Origin: Hyphomonadaceae bacterium
GTDB taxonomy: Bacteria > Pseudomonadota > Alphaproteobacteria > Caulobacterales > Hyphomonadaceae
Reading direction: 5' to 3'
DNA: 56,570 bases
NCBI GenBank assembly: GCA_947478925.1
Contig: CANJXY010000005.1
Span: 1-56,570, forward strand
Shown piece after piece: positions 44,094 to 53,604 of this stretch (the first letter of the stretch is position 1; every line of letters starts with the position of its first letter). Made by a program: the position numbers and the translations under genes. The notes under the pieces were generated by a model. It saw only the letters and a list, made by a program, of their open reading frames with translations, did no database searches and had not been told where the DNA came from.

Positions 44094-45398
44094 ATGAAAA
44101 GACTTCTTGCTTTTGCGTTTGCGGCAACCGTGATGGGCTCCGGCCTGGAGGCCGTGCACCGGCCGGCATCGGCACAGCAGACCTCGACCGCACAACCCTC
44201 CCAGCCGACGGCCTCGCGCGGCCGCACGGTGGACGGGGTGATGGCCAGCGTAAACGATCAGGTCATCTCCCACTCTGACGTTCGCAACCGCATGCGATGG
44301 ATGATGCTGCGTTTCGCCGAACCTCCCAAGGACGAGAAAATTCTCCTCGAGATCCAGACACAGGCCCTCGAAAGCCTGATCGATGAGAAGGTGCAGTCCG
44401 CTGAATTCCACAAGTTGGTGAAGGACGGGACGTTCTCCAAGGAAGAGATCGACGAAGCCGTCGCCGACGTCGCCCGCCAGTACCGCATGTCGCCTGAACA
44501 ATTCGCGACTGCGCTCGCCCAGGCCGGCATCCCGATGCAGCACATCCGGGACATGGAGGAGGCGTCGATAGCCTGGTCCAACCTGATCCGCGGCCGCTAT
44601 TACAAGACCGTGCGCGTCTCCGAACTACGTATCGACGACATGCTTCACCGCCTCAAGAACAGCCTCGACAAACCACAGTACCGGATCGCCGAGATTTTTC
44701 TCTACGCGCCCGACCAGGCATCGCGTGACATGGCCAAGGAACGCGCAGCAACCATAATCCAGAACGTTCAGAAGGGTGCAGACTTCTCCGCACTCGCCGA
44801 ACAATTCTCTGCCGCCCCCTCCGCCTCCGCCGGAGGCGACCTCAACTGGCTCTCGCCGGGCGACATGCGTCCCGAAGTTGCCGAGGCTGTTCTGAAGGCG
44901 CCGGCCCCGCCGGTCGTGCTGCAGCCGATCGAAAGCGAAGGCGGTATCTACATCATCGCCCTTACCGGCAAGCGCGAACCGTCCGACCCGACCAAATCCA
45001 CGATCCTCGACATGGAGCAGGTCATTGCTCGCGGCGAAGGCTCGACGGCCAAACTTGAAGCGCTGAAGACGAAAGCGGCCACCTGCAGTGATCTGACCAA
45101 GGCGCTCGAAGCGGTCGAAGGTGTGACGCGCACGCCGATGAAGAATGTCGGCATTTCGCAGATCGCACCGCAATACCGCGCTTCGCTCGAAGGCGTGACG
45201 GCCAACCAGTCAACCAAACTCATCGATACGCCAGACGGCGGCAAGATGGTGTTCTTCGTCTGCTCGACCAAGTCGGGCGATGCGGACCTGCCCTCGCGCA
45301 ACGAAATCAAAGACCGTCTGTTCAACCAGGAACTGGCCCTTGTCGCCGAGCGCTACCTGCGCGACCTCAAACGCGAGGCGACGGTCGTCCGTCGCTAA
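44094..45398 (+). CDS. surA: Periplasmic peptidyl-prolyl isomerase / chaperone SurA
   Basis: A 434-residue protein with signal peptide (ending near ASAQQ), an SurA N-terminal chaperone domain (RTVDGVMASVNDQVISHSDV, ALESLIDEKVQ) and a parvulin-like PPIC domain (YRIAEIFLYAP, GADFSALAEQFSAAPSASAG, GDLNWLSPGDMRPEVAEAV). SurA escorts outer-membrane proteins such as LptD across the periplasm. The order lptD-surA-pdxA-rsmA is the same as in E. coli. Ribosome-binding site AGGG precedes the ATG. Confidence 0.95.
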   Translation: MKRLLAFAFAATVMGSGLEAVHRPASAQQTSTAQPSQPTASRGRTVDGVMASVNDQVISHSDVRNRMRWMMLRFAEPPKDEKILLEIQTQALESLIDEKVQSAEFHKLVKDGTFSKEEIDEAVADVARQYRMSPEQFATALAQAGIPMQHIRDMEEASIAWSNLIRGRYYKTVRVSELRIDDMLHRLKNSLDKPQYRIAEIFLYAPDQASRDMAKERAATIIQNVQKGADFSALAEQFSAAPSASAGGDLNWLSPGDMRPEVAEAVLKAPAPPVVLQPIESEGGIYIIALTGKREPSDPTKSTILDMEQVIARGEGSTAKLEALKTKAATCSDLTKALEAVEGVTRTPMKNVGISQIAPQYRASLEGVTANQSTKLIDTPDGGKMVFFVCSTKSGDADLPSRNEIKDRLFNQELALVAERYLRDLKREATVVRR

Positions 45399-45401
45399 GA
45401 G

Positions 45402-46424
45402 ATGTCGGGGGGCGAACTTCCAATCGCAATGACTATGGGCGACCCCGCCGGGGTTGGCCCCCTCATTGCGTCCAAGGCGTATGAAGTCGTCTGGGCGCGG
45501 GATGGGCGACCGTTCTACCTGATCGCGGCGCAGGGCGCTCTCGACCATACCGGCGCAAGTGTTGTTCCGATCTCCGATCCTTCAGAAGCACGCAAGGCTT
45601 TCGCGGATGGTTTGCCAGTTCTCACATTGCCCGGCGCAGCGTTGGCGTTGCAACCTGGCCAGCCCGATCCCACGACTGCGCCGGCCATCGTGGAATCGAT
45701 TCGGCTTGCGGTCGAGCACACCCGCACCGGCAAGGCCGCCGCTGTGGTCACAAACCCGATTGCCAAGGCTCTGCTCTACCGCGCGGGCTTCAAGCATCCT
45801 GGACACACAGAATATCTCGCAGAGCTCGCAGCCGATGGCGGGCAGAAGCCGCCGCAGCCGATCATGATGCTTGTCGGCGGCGGATTGCGTGTCGCTCTCG
45901 TCACCATTCATCGCCCGCTTGCCAGTGTGGTTGGCACACTCACCACGGACTTGATTGCCGAGACGGGGCGCATCGTTCACGCAGCGCTAAAGCGTGATTT
46001 CGGCCTGATCAATCCGCGCATCGGGCTTTGTGGCGTCAATCCCCACGCGGGTGAAGAGGGCGAGATCGGTCACGAGGAAATCGAGATCATCAATCCCGCC
46101 GCAGCGCGCCTGCGCACCGAAGGCGTTCACATCAGCGATGCGCGGCCCGGCGACACCATCTTCCACGAAGCACGCGCCTACGAAAACAAGGGCGGCCGCT
46201 GGGACGCGGTCATCGCCATGTATCACGATCAAGGCCTTATACCGGTGAAGACGCTCGACATGTGGGGCGGGGTCAACGTGACGCTCGGCCTTCCCTTCAT
46301 CCGTACATCGCCCGATCACGGCGTGGCCTATGACGCTGCCGCATCCGGCAAGGCCCGCGCTGAAAGCCTGATCGCCGCGCTCGACCTCGCCGACCTGATG
46401 GCGAAAGCGCGCGGCGTATCATGA
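45402..46424 (+). CDS. pdxA: 4-hydroxythreonine-4-phosphate dehydrogenase
   Basis: A 340-residue PdxA: MTMGDPAGVGP at the start, VVTNPIAKALLYRAGFKHPG-type segment (as TNPIAKALLYRAGFKHPGHT), CGVNPHAGEEG, and AMYHDQGLIPVKTL with metal-binding His and Asp. It oxidises 4-phosphohydroxy-L-threonine with NAD in pyridoxal-phosphate synthesis. It starts 3 bp after surA and its last bases overlap rsmA (ATGA), so it is part of the same mRNA. Confidence 0.96.
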   Translation: MSGGELPIAMTMGDPAGVGPLIASKAYEVVWARDGRPFYLIAAQGALDHTGASVVPISDPSEARKAFADGLPVLTLPGAALALQPGQPDPTTAPAIVESIRLAVEHTRTGKAAAVVTNPIAKALLYRAGFKHPGHTEYLAELAADGGQKPPQPIMMLVGGGLRVALVTIHRPLASVVGTLTTDLIAETGRIVHAALKRDFGLINPRIGLCGVNPHAGEEGEIGHEEIEIINPAAARLRTEGVHISDARPGDTIFHEARAYENKGGRWDAVIAMYHDQGLIPVKTLDMWGGVNVTLGLPFIRTSPDHGVAYDAAASGKARAESLIAALDLADLMAKARGVS

Positions 46425-47233
46425 GCACACCCCTCACGCCCGGCGCGGCGAAGAAATCACTTGGCCAACACTTCCTGTTTGATCCCGCCATCCTGAAGCG
46501 CGTCGCCAATGCGGGCGGCAGCGTTGAAGGAAAGACCGTCATCGAAGTGGGCCCAGGCCCGGGCGGGCTGACGCGCGCGCTGCTGGACAGCGGCGTTACG
46601 AAACTGATCGCCATCGAACTCGATGATCGTTTTGCGGAAGGTCTTGCGCTGTGGCCCGAGGCGCGCGAGGGGCGGCTCCATGTCCATCATGGCGACGCGA
46701 TGCGGGCCAATATTCCTGAATTGCTCGCCAAAGCTGGCGGCGAATCCCCCGCGATGATCGTCGCCAACCTGCCTTACAATGTCGGCACCCCCATGCTGGT
46801 CGAGTGGCTGAAGGCGGATACATGGCGCGGTACGATGGTGCTGATGTTCCAGAAGGAAGTCGCGCTGCGCATCTGCGCGGCCGCCGATGATGACCATTAC
46901 GGCCGCCTCGCCGTGCTCTGTCAGGCTGTGACGCGCCCACGTCTGGCGGTCCTCCTGCCGCCGGGAGCGTTCCGTCCGCCGCCCAAGGTCGACAGTGCGG
47001 TGGTGGTGCTTGAACCTCTGGCGGAAGCCGAGCGGTTCGATGACCTCAACAACCTCGAGAAAATTACTGCCTCTGCATTCGGTCAACGGCGCAAGATGCT
47101 GCGTGCTGCGCTGAAGTCTCTGCCCGGCGCGGTGGAAGCGCTGCAGGCGTCCGGAATCGATCCGACGCGACGCGCGGAGACCCTAACGCAGATGGAATTT
47201 CGCGCTTTGACGCGAGCGTGGCGCGGCGGTTAG
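46421..47233 (+). CDS. rsmA: 16S rRNA dimethyladenosine transferase
   Basis: A 270-residue RsmA/KsgA. KKSLGQHFLFDP is the N-terminal signature, VIEVGPGPGGLTRALL motif I of the SAM site and VANLPYNVGTPML the catalytic NLPY motif. It dimethylates A1518 and A1519 in the helix-45 loop near the 16S rRNA 3' end. The start overlaps the pdxA stop by 4 bp. The stop overlaps the convergent gmk stop (47230-47233). Confidence 0.97.
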   Translation: MSTPLTPGAAKKSLGQHFLFDPAILKRVANAGGSVEGKTVIEVGPGPGGLTRALLDSGVTKLIAIELDDRFAEGLALWPEAREGRLHVHHGDAMRANIPELLAKAGGESPAMIVANLPYNVGTPMLVEWLKADTWRGTMVLMFQKEVALRICAAADDDHYGRLAVLCQAVTRPRLAVLLPPGAFRPPPKVDSAVVVLEPLAEAERFDDLNNLEKITASAFGQRRKMLRAALKSLPGAVEALQASGIDPTRRAETLTQMEFRALTRAWRGG

Positions 47234-47925
47234 TGGCCGTCGCCGGTCGCGCTCCCGCTCTGCGTCTTGGTGGCGACGCGCGCATCCTTCAGCAACTGGT
47301 CGACCATGATGCCCAGCGATGCCCGCTGACGTTTCATGCGCTCGACATAGAGGATCGCCTTCAGGTCGGCGAAGGCGGCATCGAGATTGTCGTTCACGAT
47401 GGCAAAGTCGTACTCGCCCCAGCGCAGGATATCCTGTCCGGCGCCATCGAGACGGCTTTGAACCGACTTCTCGTCCGCGCCCGGCCGACCTTCCAGCCGC
47501 TGCCTCAGCTGCGCAAGACCCGGCGGCAGGATGAACACCGAGCACACATCTCCCGGGCGGATCGTCTTCAGCGCACGCGCGCCCTGCCAGTCGACGTCGA
47601 ACACGACGTCCGTTCCAGCGACCAGCCGCGCCTCAACTTCGGAGCGCGGTGTGCCATAGAAATTCTTGAAGACCTTGGCCCACTCGAGAAAGTCGTCCTC
47701 GCCGATCATGCGCTCGAACTGCTCGACGGAGCGGAAGTGGTAGTCCACCGCGTCGGACTCACCCGGACGCGGCGAGCGGGTTGTGGCCGACACTGACAGC
47801 TCGACGCCAGGCACTTCTGAAATCAGGCGGCGGCACAGCGTCGTCTTGCCCGCACCCGACGGGCTGGAGATCACGAACATCACACCACGCCTTGGGCGTT
47901 CGCGCTGGGCCGGATCACTCGACAT
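47230..47925 (-). CDS. gmk: Guanylate kinase
   Basis: A 231-residue kinase: VISSPSGAGKTTLCRR (P-loop), SATTRSPRPGE (GMP site), FLEWAKVFKNFYGTP and DVDWQGAR, all canonical. It converts GMP to GDP with ATP. The ATG at 47925 lies 11 bp inside the 3' end of yicC, so the two genes are coupled. It is the last gene of the reverse-strand fab-mltG-yicC unit and converges with rsmA, overlapping it by 4 bp. Confidence 0.97.
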   Translation of the reverse strand: MSSDPAQRERPRRGVMFVISSPSGAGKTTLCRRLISEVPGVELSVSATTRSPRPGESDAVDYHFRSVEQFERMIGEDDFLEWAKVFKNFYGTPRSEVEARLVAGTDVVFDVDWQGARALKTIRPGDVCSVFILPPGLAQLRQRLEGRPGADEKSVQSRLDGAGQDILRWGEYDFAIVNDNLDAAFADLKAILYVERMKRQRASLGIMVDQLLKDARVATKTQSGSATGDGH

Positions 47926-48793
47926 TCTGAACCTGCTCCCGGAACTGGTCGATCAGCGACTTTAACGCCAAGCCGGCATTCGTCAGCTCCAGGCTGGCCG
48001 ATTTCGAGCAAAGCGTATTGGCTTCCCGGTTAAGCTCCTGACACAGAAAGTCCAGCTTTCGCCCGACTGCTTCGCCGGACGCCAGAATCGAACGCGCCGA
48101 GATGATGTGAGCCGACAGACGGTCGAGCTCCTCGCGGACATCGGCACGGGTCGCAATCACCAGAACTTCCTGCGCGATCCGGTCCGGATCGATTGCCGCA
48201 TCGGTGGCCAGCTCGGCCAGTCGCGCCTTGAATCGCTCACGCACCAACTCGGGCTGCTTCCCTGCGAACAGGGCCGATTGCGCCGCCAGCTGCTCCATTT
48301 CCGCCAGCATGCTGTTGAACAGGGTCAACAGGCTCTCGCCTTCCTTGCCGCGCGCAGCGCCCAACATGTCGAGCGCCTTATCGAGCCCGGCCAGCAGGTC
48401 CTTCGAAACAGTCTCGTCGAGGCTAGTCCCGGTGCGCGAGACGCCCTTCATCGCGCCGGCAGCGGCAACCAGACCGTCGAACCGCGCAGGGGCCACGCCC
48501 GACGTCCGCGACCAATAGCGTGACATACGCGCCAGCCGCGCCAGTTCGCGCGTATCAACGGAATTGGCGCCTGGATCGCGCGTCCAGTCGATCTTCAGCT
48601 GCAACTGGAAGCTGCCGCGCTGGAAGCGCTCCTTCACGCGCCGGCGCGCTTCGAAATCAACGGCTTCGCAGCCGGGCGGGAAGTTGGTGCGCAGGTCTAC
48701 GGACTTGCCGTTGACCGAGCGCGCCTCCCAAGACCATGCGCCCCAAGCGCCCTGGCCCTGCGCGCGACCGAACCCCGTCATCCCCCGGATCAT
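47915..48793 (-). CDS. yicC: YicC-family endoribonuclease
   Basis: A 292-residue protein, MIRGMTGFGRAQGQGAWGAW, with the family segments ARSVNGKSVDLRTNFP, DPDRIAQEVLVIATRADVRE, ASGEAVGRKLDFLCQELNRE and NTLCSKS. YicC proteins are linked to RNA turnover and have been described as endoribonucleases. The start at 48793 is chosen for GTGGGGCGCGGC upstream; a GTG at 48805 is possible. It overlaps gmk by 11 bp. Confidence 0.94.
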   Translation of the reverse strand: MIRGMTGFGRAQGQGAWGAWSWEARSVNGKSVDLRTNFPPGCEAVDFEARRRVKERFQRGSFQLQLKIDWTRDPGANSVDTRELARLARMSRYWSRTSGVAPARFDGLVAAAGAMKGVSRTGTSLDETVSKDLLAGLDKALDMLGAARGKEGESLLTLFNSMLAEMEQLAAQSALFAGKQPELVRERFKARLAELATDAAIDPDRIAQEVLVIATRADVREELDRLSAHIISARSILASGEAVGRKLDFLCQELNREANTLCSKSASLELTNAGLALKSLIDQFREQVQNVE

Positions 48794-48821
48794 GCCGCGC
48801 CCCACTTTTTCGCAGCCGGGC

Positions 48822-49925
48822 TCATTGCGGCTGCTTCACCGCGGGCGTGTTCACCCCGGCGGCCTCGTTGGCCTTGCGCAGCTTCCAGTACGCCTCGACG
48901 TTCTTGGCATGCTCGACATAGCTTTCGGCGAACACATGACCGCCCTTGCCGTCAGCGACGAAATAGAGTGCCTTCGATTTGGCAGGCTTGAGCACAGCAC
49001 GAATGGCGCCTGCGCCTGGATTGCAGATCGGGGTCTCTGGCAGGCCATCGATCTGGTAGGTATTCCACGGGGTATGGTCAGCCAACTCCTTGCTAGTGAT
49101 TGACCGGCCGATCGGTACGCCCTTGGTGATACCGTAGATAGTCGTCGAGTCGGCCTGCAGACGCATGCCGAGGATCAGCCGGTTTACCATGGCGGCGGCA
49201 ACCATGGGCTGCTCATCCATGTTGCCGGTTTCCTTCTCGACCACGGAGGCAAGGATGACGGCTTCCATCTGTGTTTTTACTGGGTCGGCCAGCTGCGGTT
49301 TGTCCCACTGCGAGGCTAGCGAATTGGTGTCGCGTGCAGCCCAGATTTCGGCGAACAGGTCCTTCTGTGCCTTCTTCATCCGGTCGACGACTTCGCCGAT
49401 CGTGTCGCCGCGCGAGACAGCATAGTCACCTGGAAGCAGCGAACCTTCCGCGATATCCGCAGGCGCATCTCCACCCAGCTTGTAAGTACGCTCCGGACCG
49501 CCGGTCGCCTTCCACTCGTGCTCTCTCAGAAGGCCGAGGATTTGTACGACGCTCAGCCCCTCCGGTACGATCACCGCGTATTGCAGCGGGGCGCCGGTAG
49601 AGAGCTCCTTGACGATGGTCTCCATGCTGGCGCCGCTGGCGATCTCGTACTCGCCAGCTTTCATTACAGGCTTCTCGCCCATGAATTCGCGCACGCGCAG
49701 GGCGAGGCGGAATTGTTCGGCGTCTGAGATGGCGCCGGCTTCCTTGAGTTTTGTGGCGATGGCCTGGGAGGAGGCGCCGCGCTCAACCATCACGACGCGG
49801 GGCTTGCCGGCCTCGCTTGCCGGTCCAGCACCTGTATAAACGCCATTGAGCCAGAAATAACCGCCGCCAGCCGCAGCCGCGCCAAGCAGAACGATTGCGA
49901 AAACAAAACCAAGAAGCTTGCCCAA
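48822..49925 (-). CDS. mltG: Endolytic transglycosylase MltG
   Basis: A 367-residue YceG-like protein. One N-terminal membrane helix (LLGFVFAIVLLGAAAAGGGY), a LysM-like region (VVQILGLLREHEW), and the catalytic core with SVVEKETGNMDEQP, where the Glu of EKET is catalytic, and DLPYNTYQ-type segments TPWNTYQIDGLPETPICNPG. MltG cuts nascent glycan strands during peptidoglycan growth. The start codon is a TTG (49925) with GGAG 8 nt upstream. Confidence 0.95.
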   Translation of the reverse strand: MGKLLGFVFAIVLLGAAAAGGGYFWLNGVYTGAGPASEAGKPRVVMVERGASSQAIATKLKEAGAISDAEQFRLALRVREFMGEKPVMKAGEYEIASGASMETIVKELSTGAPLQYAVIVPEGLSVVQILGLLREHEWKATGGPERTYKLGGDAPADIAEGSLLPGDYAVSRGDTIGEVVDRMKKAQKDLFAEIWAARDTNSLASQWDKPQLADPVKTQMEAVILASVVEKETGNMDEQPMVAAAMVNRLILGMRLQADSTTIYGITKGVPIGRSITSKELADHTPWNTYQIDGLPETPICNPGAGAIRAVLKPAKSKALYFVADGKGGHVFAESYVEHAKNVEAYWKLRKANEAAGVNTPAVKQPQ

Positions 49926-49992
49926 GCACTGAACTCCGCAGACCGCCCGCCAGTCTTACCCTGCATCGCCAGTCTTATACTGCTTAGAAATT

Positions 49993-51276
49993 CTAGTCTG
50001 GCGCCTTCAGCACCAGAGCCGCGTTGGTGCCGCCGAAGCCGAACGAATTCGACAGTGCCGCCCGGATCTTCTTCTTCACCGCATTGTGCGGCGTCAGGTC
50101 GATCGGTGAATCGAAGCTAGGATTGTCGAGGTTCAGCGTCGGCGGGATGATCCCGTCGCGGATCGCAAGCGCACAGAATATCGCCTCGACAGAACCTGCC
50201 GCTCCAAGCAGATGGCCAATAGCCGACTTGGTCGACGACAGATGAGTCGTCGCCGCCGCATTGCCAAGCGCGCGCGCGACGGCCCGAACTTCAATCTCGT
50301 CACCGGCGGGCGTTGAAGTGCCGTGCGCGTTGACGTAGTCGATCTCCGACATGTCGAGGCCCGAACGCTGCAGCGCCGTGCGCATCGCACGCTCACCGCC
50401 ATCGCCTGTCTCGTCTGGCGTGGTGATATGGAAGGCATCGCCCGTGAGGCCGTAGCCCACGACTTCTGCGTAAATCTTCGCCCCGCGCTTCTTGGCGTGC
50501 TCGTACTCTTCGAGCACGACAATGCCCGCGCCCTCGCCCATCACGAAGCCATCGCGATCCTTGTCATAAGGACGCGACGCCTTGGTCGGCGTTTCGTTGA
50601 AACTGGTCGACATGGCGCGGCAGGCGATAAAGCCCGCATAACCGATGCGGCAGATAGAGGCTTCTGCACCGCCAGCGACCATCACGTCGGCATCGCCCCA
50701 CTGGATCAGGCGCATCGAGTCGCCGATCGCATGCGCGCCCGTGGCGCATGCGGTGACAACCGCGTGGTTAGGACCTTTGAAGCCGTATTTGATCGACACT
50801 TGGCCGGAGGCGAGGTTGATCAGCGCGCTTGGAATGAAGAACGGCGAAACCTTGCGCGGCCCCTTGAGGTGCAGCTCGACAGCCGTGTCGGCAATCGCCT
50901 TGAGACCGCCAATGCCCGAACCGATCAGCACGCCCGTGCGGATCTTGTCCTCGTAGTCTTCCGGCATCCAACCTGCGTCAGCTATGGCTTCGTCAGCCGC
51001 CGCCATGGCGTACAGGATGAACTCGTCGACGCGCCGCTGCTCTTTCGGAGACATCGTCTTTTCGGGATTGAACGAGTCAGGATCGTCCGCCGAACCGCCG
51101 CCGCGCCCGCTGACCCACGGCACCTGCCCGCCGATCTTGCAGGCCAGGTCGCCGGTTTCGAACAGGTCGACGGTCTTGAGACCGGACTCACCTGCAATGA
51201 GCTTCTTCCATGACGCTTCACGGCCATTGGCCAGAGGTGTCACGAGTCCCATGCCGGTGATGACAACGCGCCGCAT
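49993..51276 (-). CDS. fabF: Beta-ketoacyl-ACP synthase II
   Basis: A 427-residue condensing enzyme. VVTACATGAHAIGD has the nucleophile Cys, VNAHGTSTPAGD the first His and STKSAIGHLLGAAG the second His. It extends acyl-ACP with malonyl-ACP in fatty-acid synthesis. It starts 30 bp after acpP, the normal acpP-fabF pair. Confidence 0.98.
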   Translation of the reverse strand: MRRVVITGMGLVTPLANGREASWKKLIAGESGLKTVDLFETGDLACKIGGQVPWVSGRGGGSADDPDSFNPEKTMSPKEQRRVDEFILYAMAAADEAIADAGWMPEDYEDKIRTGVLIGSGIGGLKAIADTAVELHLKGPRKVSPFFIPSALINLASGQVSIKYGFKGPNHAVVTACATGAHAIGDSMRLIQWGDADVMVAGGAEASICRIGYAGFIACRAMSTSFNETPTKASRPYDKDRDGFVMGEGAGIVVLEEYEHAKKRGAKIYAEVVGYGLTGDAFHITTPDETGDGGERAMRTALQRSGLDMSEIDYVNAHGTSTPAGDEIEVRAVARALGNAAATTHLSSTKSAIGHLLGAAGSVEAIFCALAIRDGIIPPTLNLDNPSFDSPIDLTPHNAVKKKIRAALSNSFGFGGTNAALVLKAPD

Positions 51277-51306
51277 GATGTGGCTCCGGGCCGAGGCGCG
51301 CGTTGG

Positions 51307-51540
51307 TTAGACGCGTTCCTTGATGAAGCGCACAGCGTCGCCGACGGTGCCGATCTGTTCCTGGACGTCGTCAGGAATTTCGATGCCGAACTCTTCTTCA
51401 AACGCCATCACGAGCTCGACCAGGTCGAGCGAGTCAGCGCCCAGATCGTCGATGAACGAGGCTTTCTCGTTGACCTTCTCGGCGTCGACTTCCAGGCGTT
51501 CGACCACGATTTTCTTCACGCGCTCGATCACGTCGGACAT
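51307..51540 (-). CDS. acpP: Acyl carrier protein
   Basis: A 77-residue acidic [21 protein letters not shown], with [10 protein letters not shown]; Ser37 carries the 4'-phosphopantetheine. It shuttles the growing acyl chain between Fab enzymes. AAGGGA precedes the ATG at 51540; the ORF extends upstream to 51648 but that part is leader. The gene lies between fabG and fabF. Confidence 0.98.
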   Translation of the reverse strand: MSDVIERVKKIVVERLEVDAEKVNEKASFIDDLGADSLDLVELVMAFEEEFGIEIPDDVQEQIGTVGDAVRFIKERV

Positions 51541-51660
51541 CTGTATCCCTTCCAGTATCGTGGCCCCGAAACTTGAGCGTCCCGGGCCCGGAAAAACCAT
51601 CGTTGCGGCGCGGTAACACGCCCCAATTTCTTTGACCATAGCCGCCAAATTCGAGGCGGC

Positions 51661-52398
51661 CTAGATCATCGCCATGCCGCCGTTAACATGCAGGGTCTGG
51701 CCAGTCACGTAAGCGGATTCATCCGACGCGAGATAGAGGGCGGCGGCGGCAATGTCAGCCCCAGACCCGAGCCGTCCAGCCGGAATTCCCTTGAGAAGCG
51801 CCTCTTTCTGTTCGTCTTTCAGCACGTCAGTCATCGGCGTGGCGATGAACCCCGGGGCAATGCAGTTCACTGTAATATTCCGGCTGGCCACTTCCTGGGC
51901 CAGCGACTTGGTGAAACCGATCATGCCCGCCTTCGAGGCGGCGTAGTTGGTCTGGCCGCCATTTCCGGTGACCCCAACAACCGAAGTGATTCCGATAATC
52001 CGGCCGTGGCGGCGCTTCATCATGCCCCGCATGGCAGCCCGCGAAAGCCGGAAGTACGCTCCGAGGTTGACGTTAAGGACGGTCTCCCAGTCCTCGTCCT
52101 TCATCCGCATCAGAAGGCCGTCCTTGGTCAGCCCGGCGTTGGAAATGATGATGTCGAGCCCGCCGAGAGCTTCCTCGGCCTGCCCAACCAGCGCTGCCGT
52201 AGCGACAGGATCGGCGAGGTTGCAGGGCAGGATTGCCGGTGACCCGCCAATGTCTGCTGCAGTTTTTTCCAGCGCTTCAACGCGGGTGCCGGACAGGGCG
52301 ACCTTTGCGCCGGCGTCGGAGAGCGCCTTGGCGATGGAGCCCCCGATGCCGCCAGAGGCTCCGGTGACGAGGGCAAACCGACCCGTGAGGTTGAACAT
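51661..52398 (-). CDS. fabG: 3-oxoacyl-ACP reductase
   Basis: A 245-residue short-chain dehydrogenase: TGASGGIGGSIAK (NADPH loop), NAGLTKDGLLMRMKDEDWE, and GNGGQTNYAASKAG with catalytic Tyr and Lys; the Ser is in ITSVVGVTGN. It reduces 3-oxoacyl-ACP to the 3-hydroxy form. AGGAAC precedes the ATG. A 160-bp gap with two inverted repeats separates it from fabD. Confidence 0.97.
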   Translation of the reverse strand: MFNLTGRFALVTGASGGIGGSIAKALSDAGAKVALSGTRVEALEKTAADIGGSPAILPCNLADPVATAALVGQAEEALGGLDIIISNAGLTKDGLLMRMKDEDWETVLNVNLGAYFRLSRAAMRGMMKRRHGRIIGITSVVGVTGNGGQTNYAASKAGMIGFTKSLAQEVASRNITVNCIAPGFIATPMTDVLKDEQKEALLKGIPAGRLGSGADIAAAALYLASDESAYVTGQTLHVNGGMAMI

Positions 52399-52420
52399 AA
52401 GCCTGTTCCTTTCACCGCTC

Positions 52421-52535
52421 GTCCCGACGAACTTCGGGATCCAGGGTTGACCTCGAACCTTGTTCCGGATTCGGGCGGTAGCCTAGAAATAACTCGCGCC
52501 CCTACATCCGCTCTGATCCCGACGTTCGTCGGGAT
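52421..52535. repeat. Two inverted copies of a REP-like palindrome, family B
   Basis: Copy 2 (52516-52535) is a perfect 9-bp palindrome ATCCCGACG-TT-CGTCGGGAT. Copy 1 (52421-52440), read on the reverse strand, is ATCCCGAAGTTCGTCGGGAC. The flanking GATCCC and GAGCG also match. The copies face each other over about 75 bp between fabG and fabD and could alter fabD-to-fabG read-through or mRNA stability. This family differs from that at 3.4 and 24.8 kb. Confidence 0.65.
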
Positions 52536-52559
52536 GAGCGTGTGAGGCCTAGCTTCAAC

Positions 52560-53522
52560 TCAGCCCATATTCTTCGCAAACGCTTCCAGATCCGCCGGCG
52601 TGTTCAGCGCCACCGTTTCCGCTTCCGGGGCGTTACGCTTGACCATGCCCGACAGCTGCTTACCCGCGCCTGTCTCGATGAATCTCGTTACGCCGCCGCC
52701 GCCCTTCTCTTGCGACTCGGCCATCCACTGCACGCTCTCGCGCCAGCGAACGCGGCCGGTCACCTGCTCGACCAGCAGGCGGCGAATGTCGACCGGCTCG
52801 GTTACCGGACGGGCTGTGACGTTGGCGACAACCGGGACGGACGGTTTGTTGATCCTGGCGGCGGCCAGCGCCTTCTCCATCTCGACGGCGGCGGGGGCCA
52901 TCAGCGGCGAGTGGAACGGCGCAGACACCGGCAGAGAGATCGCCTTGACGCCCTTGGTCTTGGCAGCGGCGATGGCGGCTTCGACGCCCGCCTTAGTGCC
53001 GGAGATCACGACGTTGCCCGAGTTGTTGTCGTTGGCAACGACGACTGTCCCCGCCGCAGACCCTTCCAGTGCGATTATCTCTGCAATCTCGACATCGACC
53101 TTGCCGATCAGTGCCGCCATCGCGCCCGTGCCGGCAGGCGCCGCGGCCTGCATTGCCTCGCCGCGCCGACGGAGCAGCTTTGCGGCATCCGTCACCGACA
53201 GCGCGCCGGCAGCAGCCAGCGCGGAGTATTCGCCGAGCGAGTGGCCAGCGACAAAAGCCGCTTGCGAAATCTTGACGCCAAAGCCCGTCTCCAGCGCGCG
53301 CGCCGCCGCGAGGCTAACAGCCATCAGCGCCGGCTGGGCGTTTGCCGTGAGCGTAAGGGTGTCGATCGGGCCTTCCCAGACCAGCTTCGACAGGCTCTCG
53401 CCCAGCGCTGAGTCCACTTCATCAAACACCGCCTTCGCGGCCGGAAAGGCGTCCGCCAGTTCCTTGCCCATGCCAACAGCCTGCGAACCCTGGCCGGGGA
53501 AGATGAAAGCGATACGGGACAT
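52560..53522 (-). CDS. fabD: Malonyl-CoA:ACP transacylase
   Basis: A 320-residue acyltransferase: FIFPGQGSQAVGMGKELAD, GHSLGEYSAL with nucleophile Ser, and SAPFHSPLM with catalytic His. It loads malonyl groups onto ACP. GGAGGCCCC precedes the ATG. It is the first gene of the reverse-strand fabD-fabG-acpP-fabF-mltG-yicC-gmk series. Confidence 0.97.
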   Translation of the reverse strand: MSRIAFIFPGQGSQAVGMGKELADAFPAAKAVFDEVDSALGESLSKLVWEGPIDTLTLTANAQPALMAVSLAAARALETGFGVKISQAAFVAGHSLGEYSALAAAGALSVTDAAKLLRRRGEAMQAAAPAGTGAMAALIGKVDVEIAEIIALEGSAAGTVVVANDNNSGNVVISGTKAGVEAAIAAAKTKGVKAISLPVSAPFHSPLMAPAAVEMEKALAAARINKPSVPVVANVTARPVTEPVDIRRLLVEQVTGRVRWRESVQWMAESQEKGGGGVTRFIETGAGKQLSGMVKRNAPEAETVALNTPADLEAFAKNMG

Positions 53523-53604
53523 GGGGCCTCCGGCAAATCGGGGGAATCAGGTGTTCAGGCTTCCTATGAACTAGCTCCGAGCGAAGCAAGGGACAGCGTG
53601 GGGC

